From: an uncultured Candidatus Altimarinota bacterium
GTDB taxonomy: Bacteria > Patescibacteriota > Gracilibacteria > BD1-5 > UBA6164
DNA length: 64,000 bases
NCBI GenBank assembly: GCA_938015455.1
Contig: CALLPL010000004.1
Coordinates: forward strand, 35,332-99,331
Direction: 5' to 3'
Made by a program: the position numbers and the translations under genes. Under the pieces are notes generated by a model. It had not been told where the DNA came from and made no database searches. It was given only the letters and a program-made list of their open reading frames with translations. Each line of letters starts with the position of its first letter. The stretch's first letter is position 1. Shown piece after piece: positions 44,110 to 54,711 of this stretch.

Positions 44110-44565
44110 ATGATTTCGAGACTTGTCTATATACTTTTGATGTTAGCGCTTATAGGCTCAATGTACCTATCATTTAACAGTGCCTACGATACTCATAAAA
44201 ATAAATGAGAGGTAGTAGGAACAATAAAAGAAATAGAAGCAATCAATAGCTCTCCCCGACGTATTCTCCTTCATAGAACCGATTTCTTTGCTACTATTTC
44301 TTTTACCGACTACACAAATATTGTTCAAGAAACACGGCAAAAGGTGTGATCAGAATTTTGGACAGACCAAAGTATAGAGCTATCTCCTTATCAACTCTGA
44401 GATGAGATTCTAGTAGTATATAATAAACAGGATACAACTATCGTTTTTATTCCTGGTTGGTTCTGAATATGGGATAAATTTTTAATGCTGTCCTTTGGGC
44501 TTATGCTAATTATATGTTTGTATCTTTATTATTTTCCCCTGCGAAATAGAAGTCTTGATCAGTAA
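44110..44565 (+). CDS. Membrane protein, DUF3592-like topology
   Basis: 151 aa. An N-terminal TM helix (LVYILLMLALIGSMYLSF) and a C-terminal one (FLMLSFGLMLIICLYLYYF) enclose an extracytoplasmic domain of about 85 residues with GEVVGTIKEIEA and GDEILVVYNKQD strands. This plan is like DUF3592 proteins; the match is weak. Four UGA codons are used. It ends 15 bases before the convergent DUF1697 gene. Confidence 0.6.
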
Positions 44566-44580
44566 TAAATGTTCTGCTAG

Positions 44581-45102
44581 TTATTGTGATAATTCTAAGA
44601 GTTTTTTACTCGTTCTCATATTTCTCATAGTAGCACGTACTCCATAGATTTTTTCAAACAAGTTTGTTGAAATCTTCGTACCATAGTATCCATCAGGACA
44701 ATAGAAATATACAGCACTTCAGATAATTCGTACTTCCTCAGAGTCTTTTGTTTTTTCTTTTATGAGATTCAGCTTCGTATCACTTGGTTCTTCAGATAAG
44801 TACGTAATATACATATTTTCTTGTCAGAAAGGTTCATGTTCCAGTACATCTTTTAAGTATTCTGGAGTGATAACCAGAATTTCAACCTCAAATCAGTAAT
44901 TTTTTTGAATCTGTGTTTTGATAATTTCAGCAAGTTTCAGTTGATTTTTTTCAGGAGACTTGAATATAACGTTCCCACTCTGGATATAACTCACAACATC
45001 TACAAAACCTAGCTTCTCATACATGTTTCGAAGGTCTTTCATCAGTATTTTCTTCTGACCAGCAACGTTTATTCACCTGAGCAAAGATATATAAGTATTC
45101 AT
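44581..45102 (-). CDS. DUF1697 family protein
   Basis: 173 aa. MNTYISLLRGINVAGQKKI, MKDLRNMYEKLGFVDVVSYIQSGNVIF and GTKISTNLFEKIYGVRATMRN are the family signatures. The first glycine is a UGA codon. DUF1697 proteins are common soluble proteins without an established function. It is divergent from the SDR gene at 45203. Confidence 0.9.
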
Positions 45103-45202
45103 GAGAGCATGTTTTATGATATATAATTAAGTATATGAGCAGTAGTATTTTCGGCAAAAATAAATAAACTAGACATCATAAATACTTTTTAAGAAAATAT
45201 AT

Positions 45203-45910
45203 ATGAATCTGAAAGATAAAGTGGTAATAGTAACTGGAGCCAGTGAAGGCATCTGAGAGCAGATTGCTTTGAGGCTTGCAAAAGAGTGAGTGAAATTAGC
45301 ACTTATTGCAAGAAATGAAGAAAAGCTTGAAAATGTTGCAGGAAAAGCGAGAGAGCTCTGAGCAGTAGAAGTAAAGGTCTACCCTCAGGATTTGAGTAAA
45401 ACAGAGGAGTTATCAGATCTTATAGAGCAAATTGCAGGAGATTTTGGGGCTATTGATGTACTTATAAATAATGCAGGTATTTGGCAAAAAATGATGCAAC
45501 TCGATGAAGTAACAGCAGACAAGATAGACCCAATTATTGCAACGAACCTTTCATCAGTCGTTCATCTCACTCACAGTGCCCTTCCAATACTCCGAAAACA
45601 ACCCGAAGCAGCTATTCTCAATATTGTATCACAATCAGGAGTACTTGCTCAAGCAGGACAATCTATTTATACTGCGACAAAGTATGGTGTACGAGGCTTC
45701 ACAGACGTACTCAAATGAGACCTCAAAGAGTCAAGCGTGAGAGTTGCAGGAGTCTATCAAGCAGGAACTCGAACCAAAATGTTTGAAACCCAAGGAGAAA
45801 CCATGCCGGTTGAGAAATTTGCCGATCCAGCAGACCTCGCTGATATTATTTGTTATATGCTCTCTCAGCCACCAAAAATATGGATGCATGAAGTGAGAGT
45901 AACATATTAA
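45203..45910 (+). CDS. Short-chain dehydrogenase/reductase
   Basis: 235 aa classical SDR. The cofactor loop is VTGASEGIGEQIA (one glycine UGA), NNAG is at the usual place (VLINNAGIWQ), and the catalytic Ser and YxxxK are in SQSGVLAQAGQSIYTATKYG. The Arg in LALIARNEEKL suggests NADP(H). Substrate unknown. The C-terminus is short, ending MHEVRVTY. Confidence 0.92.
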
Positions 45911-45924
45911 ACTAAAAAATATTT

Positions 45925-46248
45925 ATGCTGATATACATAGATTATGATAAGAATTTATTTTCAGAGAAAGAAGTAGAATATCTTACATGAGAGTTTCAAT
46001 TAATCATTGAGAATACATCAAAGGTAGAAAATAATATCCCAACATACACTTCTACCTATGAAGTTAGTATTAATGTTTACCCTGTTGAAATTTTTGTAAA
46101 AATATCAAAGCATCATTTTGAAAAAAGAGCAAACTACACAGAGAACTTAAAACAAGCTTTTACTTATTGGAAGAAAGAAAGCAACTTTTCTCACAAGATT
46201 AATCTTACTGTTATCCCTATGGATTGGGAATTAGCCTTAGATATATAA
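45925..46248 (+). CDS. Small hypothetical protein
   Basis: 107 aa, one UGA codon. It starts MLIYIDYDKNLFSEKEVEYL and is mixed alpha/beta (TYEVSINVYPVEIFVKIS, then KINLTVIPMDWELAL). I do not recognise it. It sits between the SDR and dnaE with 14- and 15-base gaps, so it probably shares a transcript with them. Confidence 0.65.
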
Positions 46249-46263
46249 TTAACCATAGTTTCA

Positions 46264-49200
46264 ATGTCATTTGTTCACCTACATACTCATTCCCACTACA
46301 GTATTCTAGAGGGTCTTCCAAAGCCAAAGGATCTGGTAAAAAAGGCGAAGTCTTTGGGGATGAATGCGCTTGCTCTGACAGATACGGGGAACCTTCATGG
46401 CTGCCATGAATTTTATAAAGAGTGTAAATCTGCAGGGATTAATCCTATTTTGGGATCGGAGATATTTGTACAATCTGAGAGTGATGAGAAACTATATCAC
46501 AAGTTAGTCCTCCTTGCGAAGAATAGAGATGGATATACAAACCTGATTAACATTGCATCTAGAGCGTCTCTTGATAATCCTGGACAGATAGCCTGTGTCA
46601 CTATACAGACACTTCGTGAATTCTCAGAGAATCTTATTTGCCTGAGTGGTCCAATCTCTGGAGAAATACCGTATTATATCTTATCTGGAAAGAAAGAAGA
46701 AGAAGTAAGAGATAGAATAAAGCTGTATCAGGAGATATTCTGAGAAGAAAACTATTTTCTTGAAATTTTGTACCATGAAGATATCCCGAAACAAAAACTG
46801 ATCACTGATACACTTATTGAACTGAGTAAAAAATATGATATTCCACTTGTTATTGGACATAATGTCTACTATATAGAGAGAGATGATAAAAAAACTCAAG
46901 ATATCATTATGGCTCTTGGAACGGGGCATGAAATAGAGAATCCAGATAGACCAACACTGATGCAGGGGGATTATAGCTTCGCTTCCGAAGAAGATATGCA
47001 GGAATTTTTTGGGTATATTCCAGAAGCTATAGAAAATACGCAAAAAATTGCGGATATGGTAGATATACATATTGAGATGTGAGGAGTCTTGATCCCTACT
47101 TTTGAGCTTCCTTCTGAGATGCAAGAACTTTTCGAGGAGGTAAAGAAATATCAAAAGAAGCATCCAGGGAAAACTCCAAAGAAAGAACTCTCCTCAGATG
47201 AGTGGTATCTCAGATATCTTTCATATATAGGCCTCAATTGGAGATATAAACTCGATATTCCAAAAGAAGTAATTTTTGAGTTAGTACAAAAGACAGATAT
47301 GCCAGCTCTTGAAAAGAAGCTCACAGAGACCTCTCCTCAAGAGCTTAAGGATCTTGCTCTTACTTACTACGGAGAAAAAAAGAAGAAAATCCTGGCTGAA
47401 TTTTCCGAAGACTTGCAGGACAAAATTGAACGTTTAGAATATGAACTCGTAGTAGTACACGAGATGTGATTTAATGCATACTTTTTAATAGTTGCTGACT
47501 ATATAGGCTGGGCTCGAAAAGAGTTTATTCCAGTATGACCAGGTCGTTGATCTGCAGCTGGGAGCCTGATGGCCTATCTTACGGGTATCACTGATATTGA
47601 CCCGCTTCCATATGATCTCCTCTTTGAACGTTTCTTGAATCCTGCTCGTATTTCGATGCCGGATATAGATACCGACTTTGCTGATAGTGATAGAGATAGA
47701 GTTGTTGAGTACTGCAGGCAAAAATATGGAGAAGATCATGTAGCGCAAATCTGTACATTCGGGACATTTGCTGCAAAAGCTGCAGTAAAGGATGTTGGCC
47801 GTGTTATGGGGGTCTCTTTTGCTGAGATGAATGAGCTCGGGAAACTTATTCCAGAAAAACCTGGAACCAAACTTGCTTGAGCTCTCGAAGATGCTCCAGA
47901 GTTTAAGCAGGCCTATGATACCAACCCAAAGTACAAAGATATTATAGATAATGCGCTCAAGATAGAGGGAAATGTCCGTCAACTTTGAGTTCATGCTTGC
48001 GCTGTAATTATCGCTCCAGAACCGATGACGAACTTCACGGCTCTTGCTCATCCACCTAAAGATACTGAGGCTATTGTTACTCAGTATTCCGCATATCCTC
48101 TTGAAGACCTATGACTTTTGAAAATGGATTTCCTCGGGCTTCGAAATCTTACTATTATTAAGCGTGCTCAAGAAATAATAGAATTTAGCAAAGGTATAAA
48201 AGTAGACATACTTGATGTCCCAATGGATGATCCTGAAGTATATAAGATTTTCGCAGCTGCAGATACTACCTGAATATTTCAGTTTGAATCTGAAGGAATG
48301 AGGAAATACCTCAAAGATCTCGCTCCAGATAGCTTTGAAGATCTTATTGCCATGGTATCACTCTACCGTCCCTGACCACTTGCCTATATCCCGAGTTATA
48401 TTGATAGGAAATATGGTCGAGAAGACGTGAAATATTTGACGGATGATCTACGGGCTATCTTAGAAAAAAAGAAGTATAGTGAACAAGAAATTATAGAAGA
48501 ACAGAGAAAACTGGAAGAAGATCTTGGACCAATTTTATGAAAAACATACTGAATTGCGGTCTATCAAGAACAGCTTATGTTTATAGTACAAGATATGGCA
48601 GGATTTTCACTTGGAGAAGCCGATCTCCTCAGACGATGAGTATGAAAAAAAATTCTTAAGGTTATAGAAGAGCTCAAAAAAGAATTCATCACCAAATCAG
48701 CAAGCCATAAATGATATAAGCCAGAAACGAGTCAATATATCTATGAGGAGATGATCCAGCCTGCTGCAAACTATTCCTTTAATAAATCTCATGCTGCCTG
48801 TTACGCATATATTGCGTATCAAACTGCCTATCTCAAGGCTCATTATAGGACCGAATTTCTTACATCTATGATGACTTCGGATGAAGAGAATATGGACAGG
48901 ATTATCCTCGAAGTAACAGAAGCGCAAGCAAACGGGATAGAAATTATGCGTCCAGATATTAATGAGTCGCGCAAACATTTTACCTATATTGATGACACAC
49001 ATATCCGTTTTGGACTTAAAGCTATCAAAGGTCTTTGAGATGGTCCAATTGATGCAATTTTGCAGGCCCGAAAAGATAAGCCTTTTGAAGACTTAGATGA
49101 TTTTATCAAGAGATGAGGGAGAGAGATACTTCTTAAAAAATCACTTGAGGCTCTGATTTATGCTGGAGCTATGGATATATTTTGAGACAGATCGACTCTT

Positions 49201-50151
49201 CTCGCAAATGTGGACGAAATTATTAGAGCCTCAAAAAATGAAGAAAAGAAAAAAACTTCCTCTCAAATTGGACTTTTTGAATCAGGACTTGGCTGAGATG
49301 ACTACGATGATAGTTTTGTTTTAGAGGATGCCCCAAAAATGAGTTTTGAACAGACGCTCTTTGGAGAAAAAGAGGTTCTTGGTTATATGGTATCAGGGCA
49401 TCCTCTTGATGGCCTTAGGCTCTATTGTCAAAGACGTGCCCGATGAATTACGTATCTCAAATCAGATCTTGAGACGCTTAAAATAAAACATGATAAAGAC
49501 CCTGAAAAGTTTAAATCAGAGCTTCAAAAATGACAGCTCCAAGCTGTTGGGATTATCATAGATATTCGAAAAATAGTAACCAAGACAGGGAAGAATATGC
49601 TCTTTCTTTACTGTGAAGGCTTTGATTATGATTTTGAAGTAACCATTTTTGATAAGGACTATGCAGAGTATAAAGATAAGACTCTTCCATGAGCGATAGT
49701 TATAGTCGAGGGAACACTTGATGTAAACTTTGAATACCGGCGCAAAAATATTCGTTCACGTAAGATTATCACAGCTTCACTGACACAAGTTCGTGAGCAA
49801 GCAAAAGATATGAGTATGTTTGATAATGTAAAGAGAGTGATGATTGGGGCTCAAAAGACGGAAGAAGAGTTAAGTTTCGAATCAGACCTCGAAGAGAAAA
49901 TCACAGAGAATAAGACTACAAAGCAGGAACTACTTCCAGAAGAAAAACCTGAAAAGTATATTGTAGAAATTCCAACATGAACGCAGATGGAACAGATACA
50001 CGCGCTCAAGAGCTTCCTCCAATCTCAAGAGTCCTGAGATACAAGTATTTTGATCCTCCTTTCAGGGCAAGAAGTAGACACGAAACTTACACTTAATGAT
50101 TTGGAAAAACTAAAATTATGGGAAGAGGAAAATTTACTCGTAACGCAATAA
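46264..50151 (+). CDS. dnaE: DNA polymerase III alpha subunit
   Basis: 1295 aa replicative polymerase. The PHP domain opens with [15 protein letters not shown]. The palm contains [17 protein letters not shown] (UGA at 47536-47538 and 47548-47550) and the catalytic [63 protein letters not shown] and [20 protein letters not shown] follow in family order, then a helix-hairpin-helix region and OB fold. In the PHP domain the usual T-N-D-x-H segment reads GHNVYYI, so its metal site may be incomplete. It is the only polymerase in the window. Confidence 0.97.
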
Positions 50152-50154
50152 TTT

Positions 50155-51030
50155 ATGAGTATCTATCTCCTCTATGCTCTCCTGCCTCTCATAATATTTC
50201 CTCTTACCTCTGTTTTTCTCACAAAGCTTTCAAGAAAGACAGGGAGCCTGCTTACTACTTTTCTTAGGCAAATAAGTATCCTCATCTTTGGTATCCCTAT
50301 TGTGTTTCTTACTCCTGATTTCTTTTTGTTACTATGAGGATATTGGAAGGAGGTTTTTATTTCATGAATAGCAGCGAGTCTATACCTCTACTGCGTTTTT
50401 AAGTCCTACGATCATGTTGAACTTCTTCAATGAAGAGTGGTAAATGTAGTAAGTAGGATTTTAATTTCTTTATTGGTATGAATAGCAATTATCGGAGAGA
50501 GTCTAAATATATATCAAGTTCTTTGAGTGATAATTATACTCGTATGAATATCATTTTATTTAAAAGTAAAAAATTATAATATTCTCCCAGACTATAACCT
50601 CCCACTGTGAGTAGCTTTAAGTTTTGTAGGAGCTATATTTTTTGTAATGAATGGTTATTATTTTAGTATTTACGCGCAGGAATTTTCTCCTTTTATGTCA
50701 GCTTATATACTGGAGATTTCCTCGATCCCATTACTAACATGTATGGTGTTTCTCAGTAAAGCAAAAGCAGATTTTATAAAACTAAGGACTTTTTCCTTAA
50801 GTGACTATAGACTTCTTTTCTTTGGTTCTGTTCCTGCTCTTATTGGTTCATATGGACTTGCTATGGCATATATTCATTTAGACTTTATTGTTGTAAACAT
50901 TCTCTTTTGCGCGACACTCGTGATGGCCGGGATATTTGGATGGCTCATACTCTGAGAGAAGCTCACTAAGCTTCAAATCCTAATATTTTCATGTATACTC
51001 GTTGGTATATTTATTGTAAATTACTTTTAA
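50155..51030 (+). CDS. EamA/DMT-family transporter
   Basis: 291 aa with about ten TM helices in two halves. SLYLYCVFKSYDHVELLQGRVVNVVSRI in the first half, with ILVGISFYL closing it, and the second-half pattern YGLAMAYIHLDFIVVNILFC with AGIFGWLILGEKLTKLQ match the EamA repeat, including the G-E-K loop. Substrates in the family are metabolites or amino acids and cannot be predicted here. It starts 3 bases after the dnaE stop. Confidence 0.8.
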
Positions 51031-51041
51031 TATTTAGTTAT

Positions 51042-51971
51042 ATGCTTCCGAAAAAATTACAAAAATGAGATACTATTTGAGTTATTGTCCCATCAGGTCA
51101 ATGTACCCCAGAAAAGTATAAAGAAGTTCTGCTATTTATAGAGTATATGGAGTCTATATGACTTTTCGTGAAACTCGCTGATGATTTTTTAAAACATGAT
51201 ATTTTTCAAACTTCATGATGAACTCCAACGCAAAGAGCTGATGATTTTAACTCTATGGTAAAGAACCCTGATATTTCAGTGATATGGTGCCTGCAGTGAT
51301 GAGAAACGGTAAATGAAATACTAGATTTGATAGATTATGAGGCTCTTAAAAGTAGTCCTAAAATAATTATTGGAAAGAGCGATATAGATGTTCTGCATAA
51401 TGCAATTTACAGGAAAACATGACTTATATGCTTTCATGGTCCTGACTCAAAAATAGGAGCTATATGAGAAATGGAGTTAGAGTATACTCAAGAATGGTTT
51501 CAAAAAAGATTTTTCAAAGGGGAAACAGACATAGCAATATCTGACAACTCAGAGAGGTATTCCTTAAAGTCTTGACAGGCTAGTTGAGTGCTTATAGGTT
51601 GTAACTTTGTTTCAATACTAAAATTAGCATGAACAGAATATTTCCCTGATTTCTCAGTAAATCACATATTTTTTATAGAAACGTATAAGTATCAAGCAAA
51701 TGCTCTTATTGCACGGCTTCAAAACCTAAAAATGTTAGGAGTTTTTGATAATTGCGTATGAGTAGTAATTGGGAGTAATTATAACTTTGAAGAACAAGTA
51801 TGAAAGGCAGAGGATATAATCTTGAATTTCTTAAAAAACCATGATTTTCCTATTATGAAAACAAACGAGTTTGGGCATTATCAACCACATGCATTTCTCC
51901 CTATAGGGGCTGAGGTTTATATGAACACAGAAACAAGTACTTTAGAGATTCTTTCAGACTTTATTTCTTAA
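51042..51971 (+). CDS. LD-carboxypeptidase / MccF-like S66 peptidase
   Basis: 309 aa. The N-terminus (KLQKGDTIGVIVPSG) and SGGTPTQRADDFNSMV are typical for the S66 family. The nucleophile is the Ser in IIGKSDIDVLHNAI (residue 113), and the partner Glu and His lie in IFFIETYK and NEFGHYQPH. Relatives either trim the L,D bond of peptidoglycan tetrapeptides during recycling or cleave microcin C-like aminoacyl nucleotides. About 17 UGA codons are used. It follows the EamA gene by 11 bases. Confidence 0.9.
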
Positions 51972-52034
51972 TATTATGTCTGTATTCTTACATAAGGTGT
52001 ATACTCTATTCATATTAAAAAATAATTTAAAACC

Positions 52035-52811
52035 ATGAAACAACTAGCATTTATTACCTGAGCAAGCTCAGGACTTGGAAAAGAATTCGCTCATATTCAT
52101 GCTGAACACTGAGGAGATATGATTCTTGTGGCTCGCCGCGAGGATAAGCTTTTAGAACTTAAAAAACAGATCGAGTCAGAGCATAACGTCTCAGTGCATA
52201 TAATCTCAAAAGATCTTACAGAGCCTAATGCTTGTAAGGCAGTATATGACGAAGTAATGAAGCAGGGTGAGATACGCTACCTCATTAATAATGCAGGCTT
52301 TGGGTGAATTGGAAAATTCTATGAAAGAAAATGGGAAGATGATAAGACGATGATAGATCTCAATATCGTTGCGCTTACAGAACTTACTCGTCTATTCCTC
52401 CCACATATGGTCAAGAAAAATTCTGGCCGTATTCTCAATGTTTCTTCAACAGCAAGTTTACTTCCTGGTCCAAATCAGGCAGTATACTATGCTACAAAAG
52501 CTTATGTAACATCATTTTCTAATGCCGTAGCAGAAGAATTATACGACAGCGATGTTACAGTGACAGCACTCCTTCCAGGAGCGACTGAGACAGAGTTTGG
52601 AGCAAAATCAGGCATGGATAAGACGAGCCTTTTTTCTGAAACAGCTTCAGCGAGAGATGTTGCTCTTGATGGCTATAAAGCGATGCTTGCAGGAAAACTC
52701 AATATCAGATCAGGATTAAACTTCCAATCAAGACTTCTTCTCAGACTTCTCCCTTTTATACCCCAGAAAATGATCTTAAAGATGGTTCGTGAAGGTCAAG
52801 AGGTGAAATAA
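52035..52811 (+). CDS. Short-chain dehydrogenase/reductase (DltE/YqjQ-like)
   Basis: 258 aa. FITGASSGLGKEFA is the cofactor loop with its first glycine encoded by UGA. NNAGFG, SSTASLLPGPNQAVYYATKA (Ser, YxxxK) and LLPGATETEFG are present. The Arg pair in VARREDKL suggests NADPH. Substrate unknown. The rpiB gene ends 8 bases away on the other strand. Confidence 0.92.
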
Positions 52812-52819
52812 AGAGGCAT

Positions 52820-53278
52820 TTAGCTTTTGAGTTTTTCATACATTGAGATTTTCTCTACTCTCCTCACATGCCTCTCTTCATCTTCAAACTTTGCCTCTAG
52901 CCAGATATCTATAGCTTCAAGAGCCTGCTCTGTTGTGAGGAATCTTCCTCAGAGGGAGAGAATATTTGCATTATTGTGAAGCTTTGATAGCGTAAGAATT
53001 TCAGTGTCTCATCCGTAGTATATAGCAGCCCGGATACCCAGAACTTTATTGGCAGCAATAGCTTCTCCCTGTCCTGAGCCCCCAAGAATAATTCCAAGAT
53101 TATTATCCAGATCCTCAGCTACTTTCAGAGCGCAGGGAATGATGAAATCAGGGTAGTCATCGAGAGCATTATACTCAAAAGGTCAGATGTCAGTGCAGGC
53201 TAAACCTTTATTCTTGAGGTATTCAACGATAGCATTTTTGGTTTCAAAACCAGCATGGTCGGTTGCGATATAGAGCAT
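52820..53278 (-). CDS. rpiB: Ribose-5-phosphate isomerase B
   Basis: 152 aa. MLYIATDHAGFETKNAIVEYL is the RpiB start, with DYPDFIIPCA, GIILGGSGQGEAIAANK and the RAAIYYGxDTEILTL segment after. The position of the usual catalytic Cys reads Ser in GGSGQG, a known variant in part of the family. Interconverts ribulose- and ribose-5-phosphate, which feeds PRPP for the pyrFE step. Confidence 0.95.
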
Positions 53279-53376
53279 AATGTCTTTTGAGAGTAAATAT
53301 TGAGATAATTCTAATATTTTTCTCTCAGAAACAATTATTTATTTCACTTTTCACAAAAAATATTCATACTTTTCCT

Positions 53377-53802
53377 ATGCTAAGAAAACTCAACATCACC
53401 CAGTCCAAAGATCCACTTACGGTTCTCAACTCGTATCCCGAGCATATATCTGCAAGGCTTCACGAACTCCGAGAGTTGATACTTGATACTGCAGAGGAGA
53501 CAGAGGGCATCAATGAGATCGAAGAAACACTCAAGTGGGGAGAGGTGAGTTATCTCGTAGCTTGAGGAAGTACGATTCGTATCGACTGGAAGTCGAAGAC
53601 TCCAGACAGGTTCTCTATCTATTTCAAATGCACGACTAAGCTTGTAGCAACATTCAAAAAACTCTACGGAGATCTATTCAAGTATGAAAACAATAGAGCC
53701 ATATACTTCGAACTTGATGAGGAGATTCCAAAAAAAGAACTTACTCATTGTGTGAGTCTAGCATTGAGGTATCATAAGGTGAAAGATAAGATATCCTATT
53801 AA
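53377..53802 (+). CDS. DUF1801 domain protein
   Basis: 141 aa. SYPEHISARLHELRELILDTA, EETLKWGEVSYLV, RIDWKSKTPDRFSIYFKC and the end SLALRYHKVKDK follow the DUF1801 (YdhG-like) pattern. Function unknown. A start upstream at 53287 is possible but adds an unrelated hydrophobic stretch, so the ATG at 53377 is preferred. Its stop overlaps that of the convergent DinD-like gene by 4 bases. Confidence 0.85.
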
Positions 53803-54599
53803 CTTTCTTTCTTCATTTTTTTATATCAGCTTTTTAATGCTTTTTTTACTTCAGGGAGTTTTTTTACTTGAGGTAGATTTTCAGGTGCTTTTCATGAGTT
53901 TTCTTGTACAAAATTTCTAACCTCTTTTCATACGTCATAGTGTGTTTTCTCAAGCTGATGTTGTCATTTTATTCATTTACTTTTTATTCTCTCTTCAGTT
54001 TGAGTGATTCGAAATAAATTAGCTGCTAATTCAGTCCTTCACATAAAGTCCATTAGTTTTCATTTTCCTACTTTTCTTTTATTTTCCAATTTCCATGATT
54101 CCATATTATACATTCATAGGTATCAGGCATTTTGAAATCTTGGAAAGTTTTGTACTCAAGCTTGATGAGCAGTAGAGGCTAATGTTTTATTTCATTCAGT
54201 TAATTCTTCTCGAATCAATATTCTATCCAGATCTTTATTATCCTTCATGTATAGTTCGAATTTTCTAGTATTTTCAGCAAAATACGCTTGAGCCCTAGCT
54301 ACTTCCTCTTTCTTAGAATCTCAATTCATTGCGGTTAAATAACATCAGAATCTTGTGAGTTTACAATCCTCTATATCTTTACCATCAATTTCCCTAGTCT
54401 CATGGACCATATTTTCATAATGTGGAATTCATAGAGATACAAATGCTTTAGTTGTTCTATCTAAAACTTTTTGAAAGGATTTCATGTTTGCATATCAAAG
54501 CATACGCATCAGATCTGTAGCCCACCAGAAAGTCATTCAGTTTTGATTTTTAAAGTCTTCGAAAGACAGTGTTTCATTGATTTGTAGTTGTTCGCTCAT
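53799..54599 (-). CDS. DinD-like protein with BRO-N domain
   Basis: 266 aa. The N-terminus has the BRO-N/DinD pattern: MTFWWATDLMRMLGYANMKSF, LTRFGCYLTAMNGDSKKEEV and ARAQAYFAENTRKFE. The second half follows DinD (ELTEGNKTLASTAHQAGV, FQNAGYLGMYNM, ELAANLFRITQTEERIK). In enterobacteria DinD is SOS-induced and inhibits RecA filaments; BRO-N proteins are common in phages and mobile DNA. By my count 16 of its glycines are UGA, more densely than any neighbour. It may have come from a mobile element of the same genetic code, which is inference. Confidence 0.88.
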
Positions 54600-54657
54600 A
54601 TTTATTTTTCCAAGTAAATTTCTAATATATACTAATTCAAAAGCCTTATAAGTAAAG

Positions 54658-54690
54658 AAAAGCTTTAAGTGAGATTTACTTAAAGCTTTT
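54658..54690 (-). terminator. Terminator of typA
   Basis: AAAAGCTTTAAGT / ACTTAAAGCTTTT stem with a 7-base loop, followed by T-rich sequence on the minus strand. It lies 21 bases after the typA stop. Confidence 0.75.
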
Positions 54691-54711
54691 AGTGTGGTTT
54701 TTTAAAGTAAA

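Noticed and set aside
47485..48051. Minus-strand frame of 188 codons
   Set aside because: It lies inside dnaE on the opposite strand; dnaE is unambiguous there.
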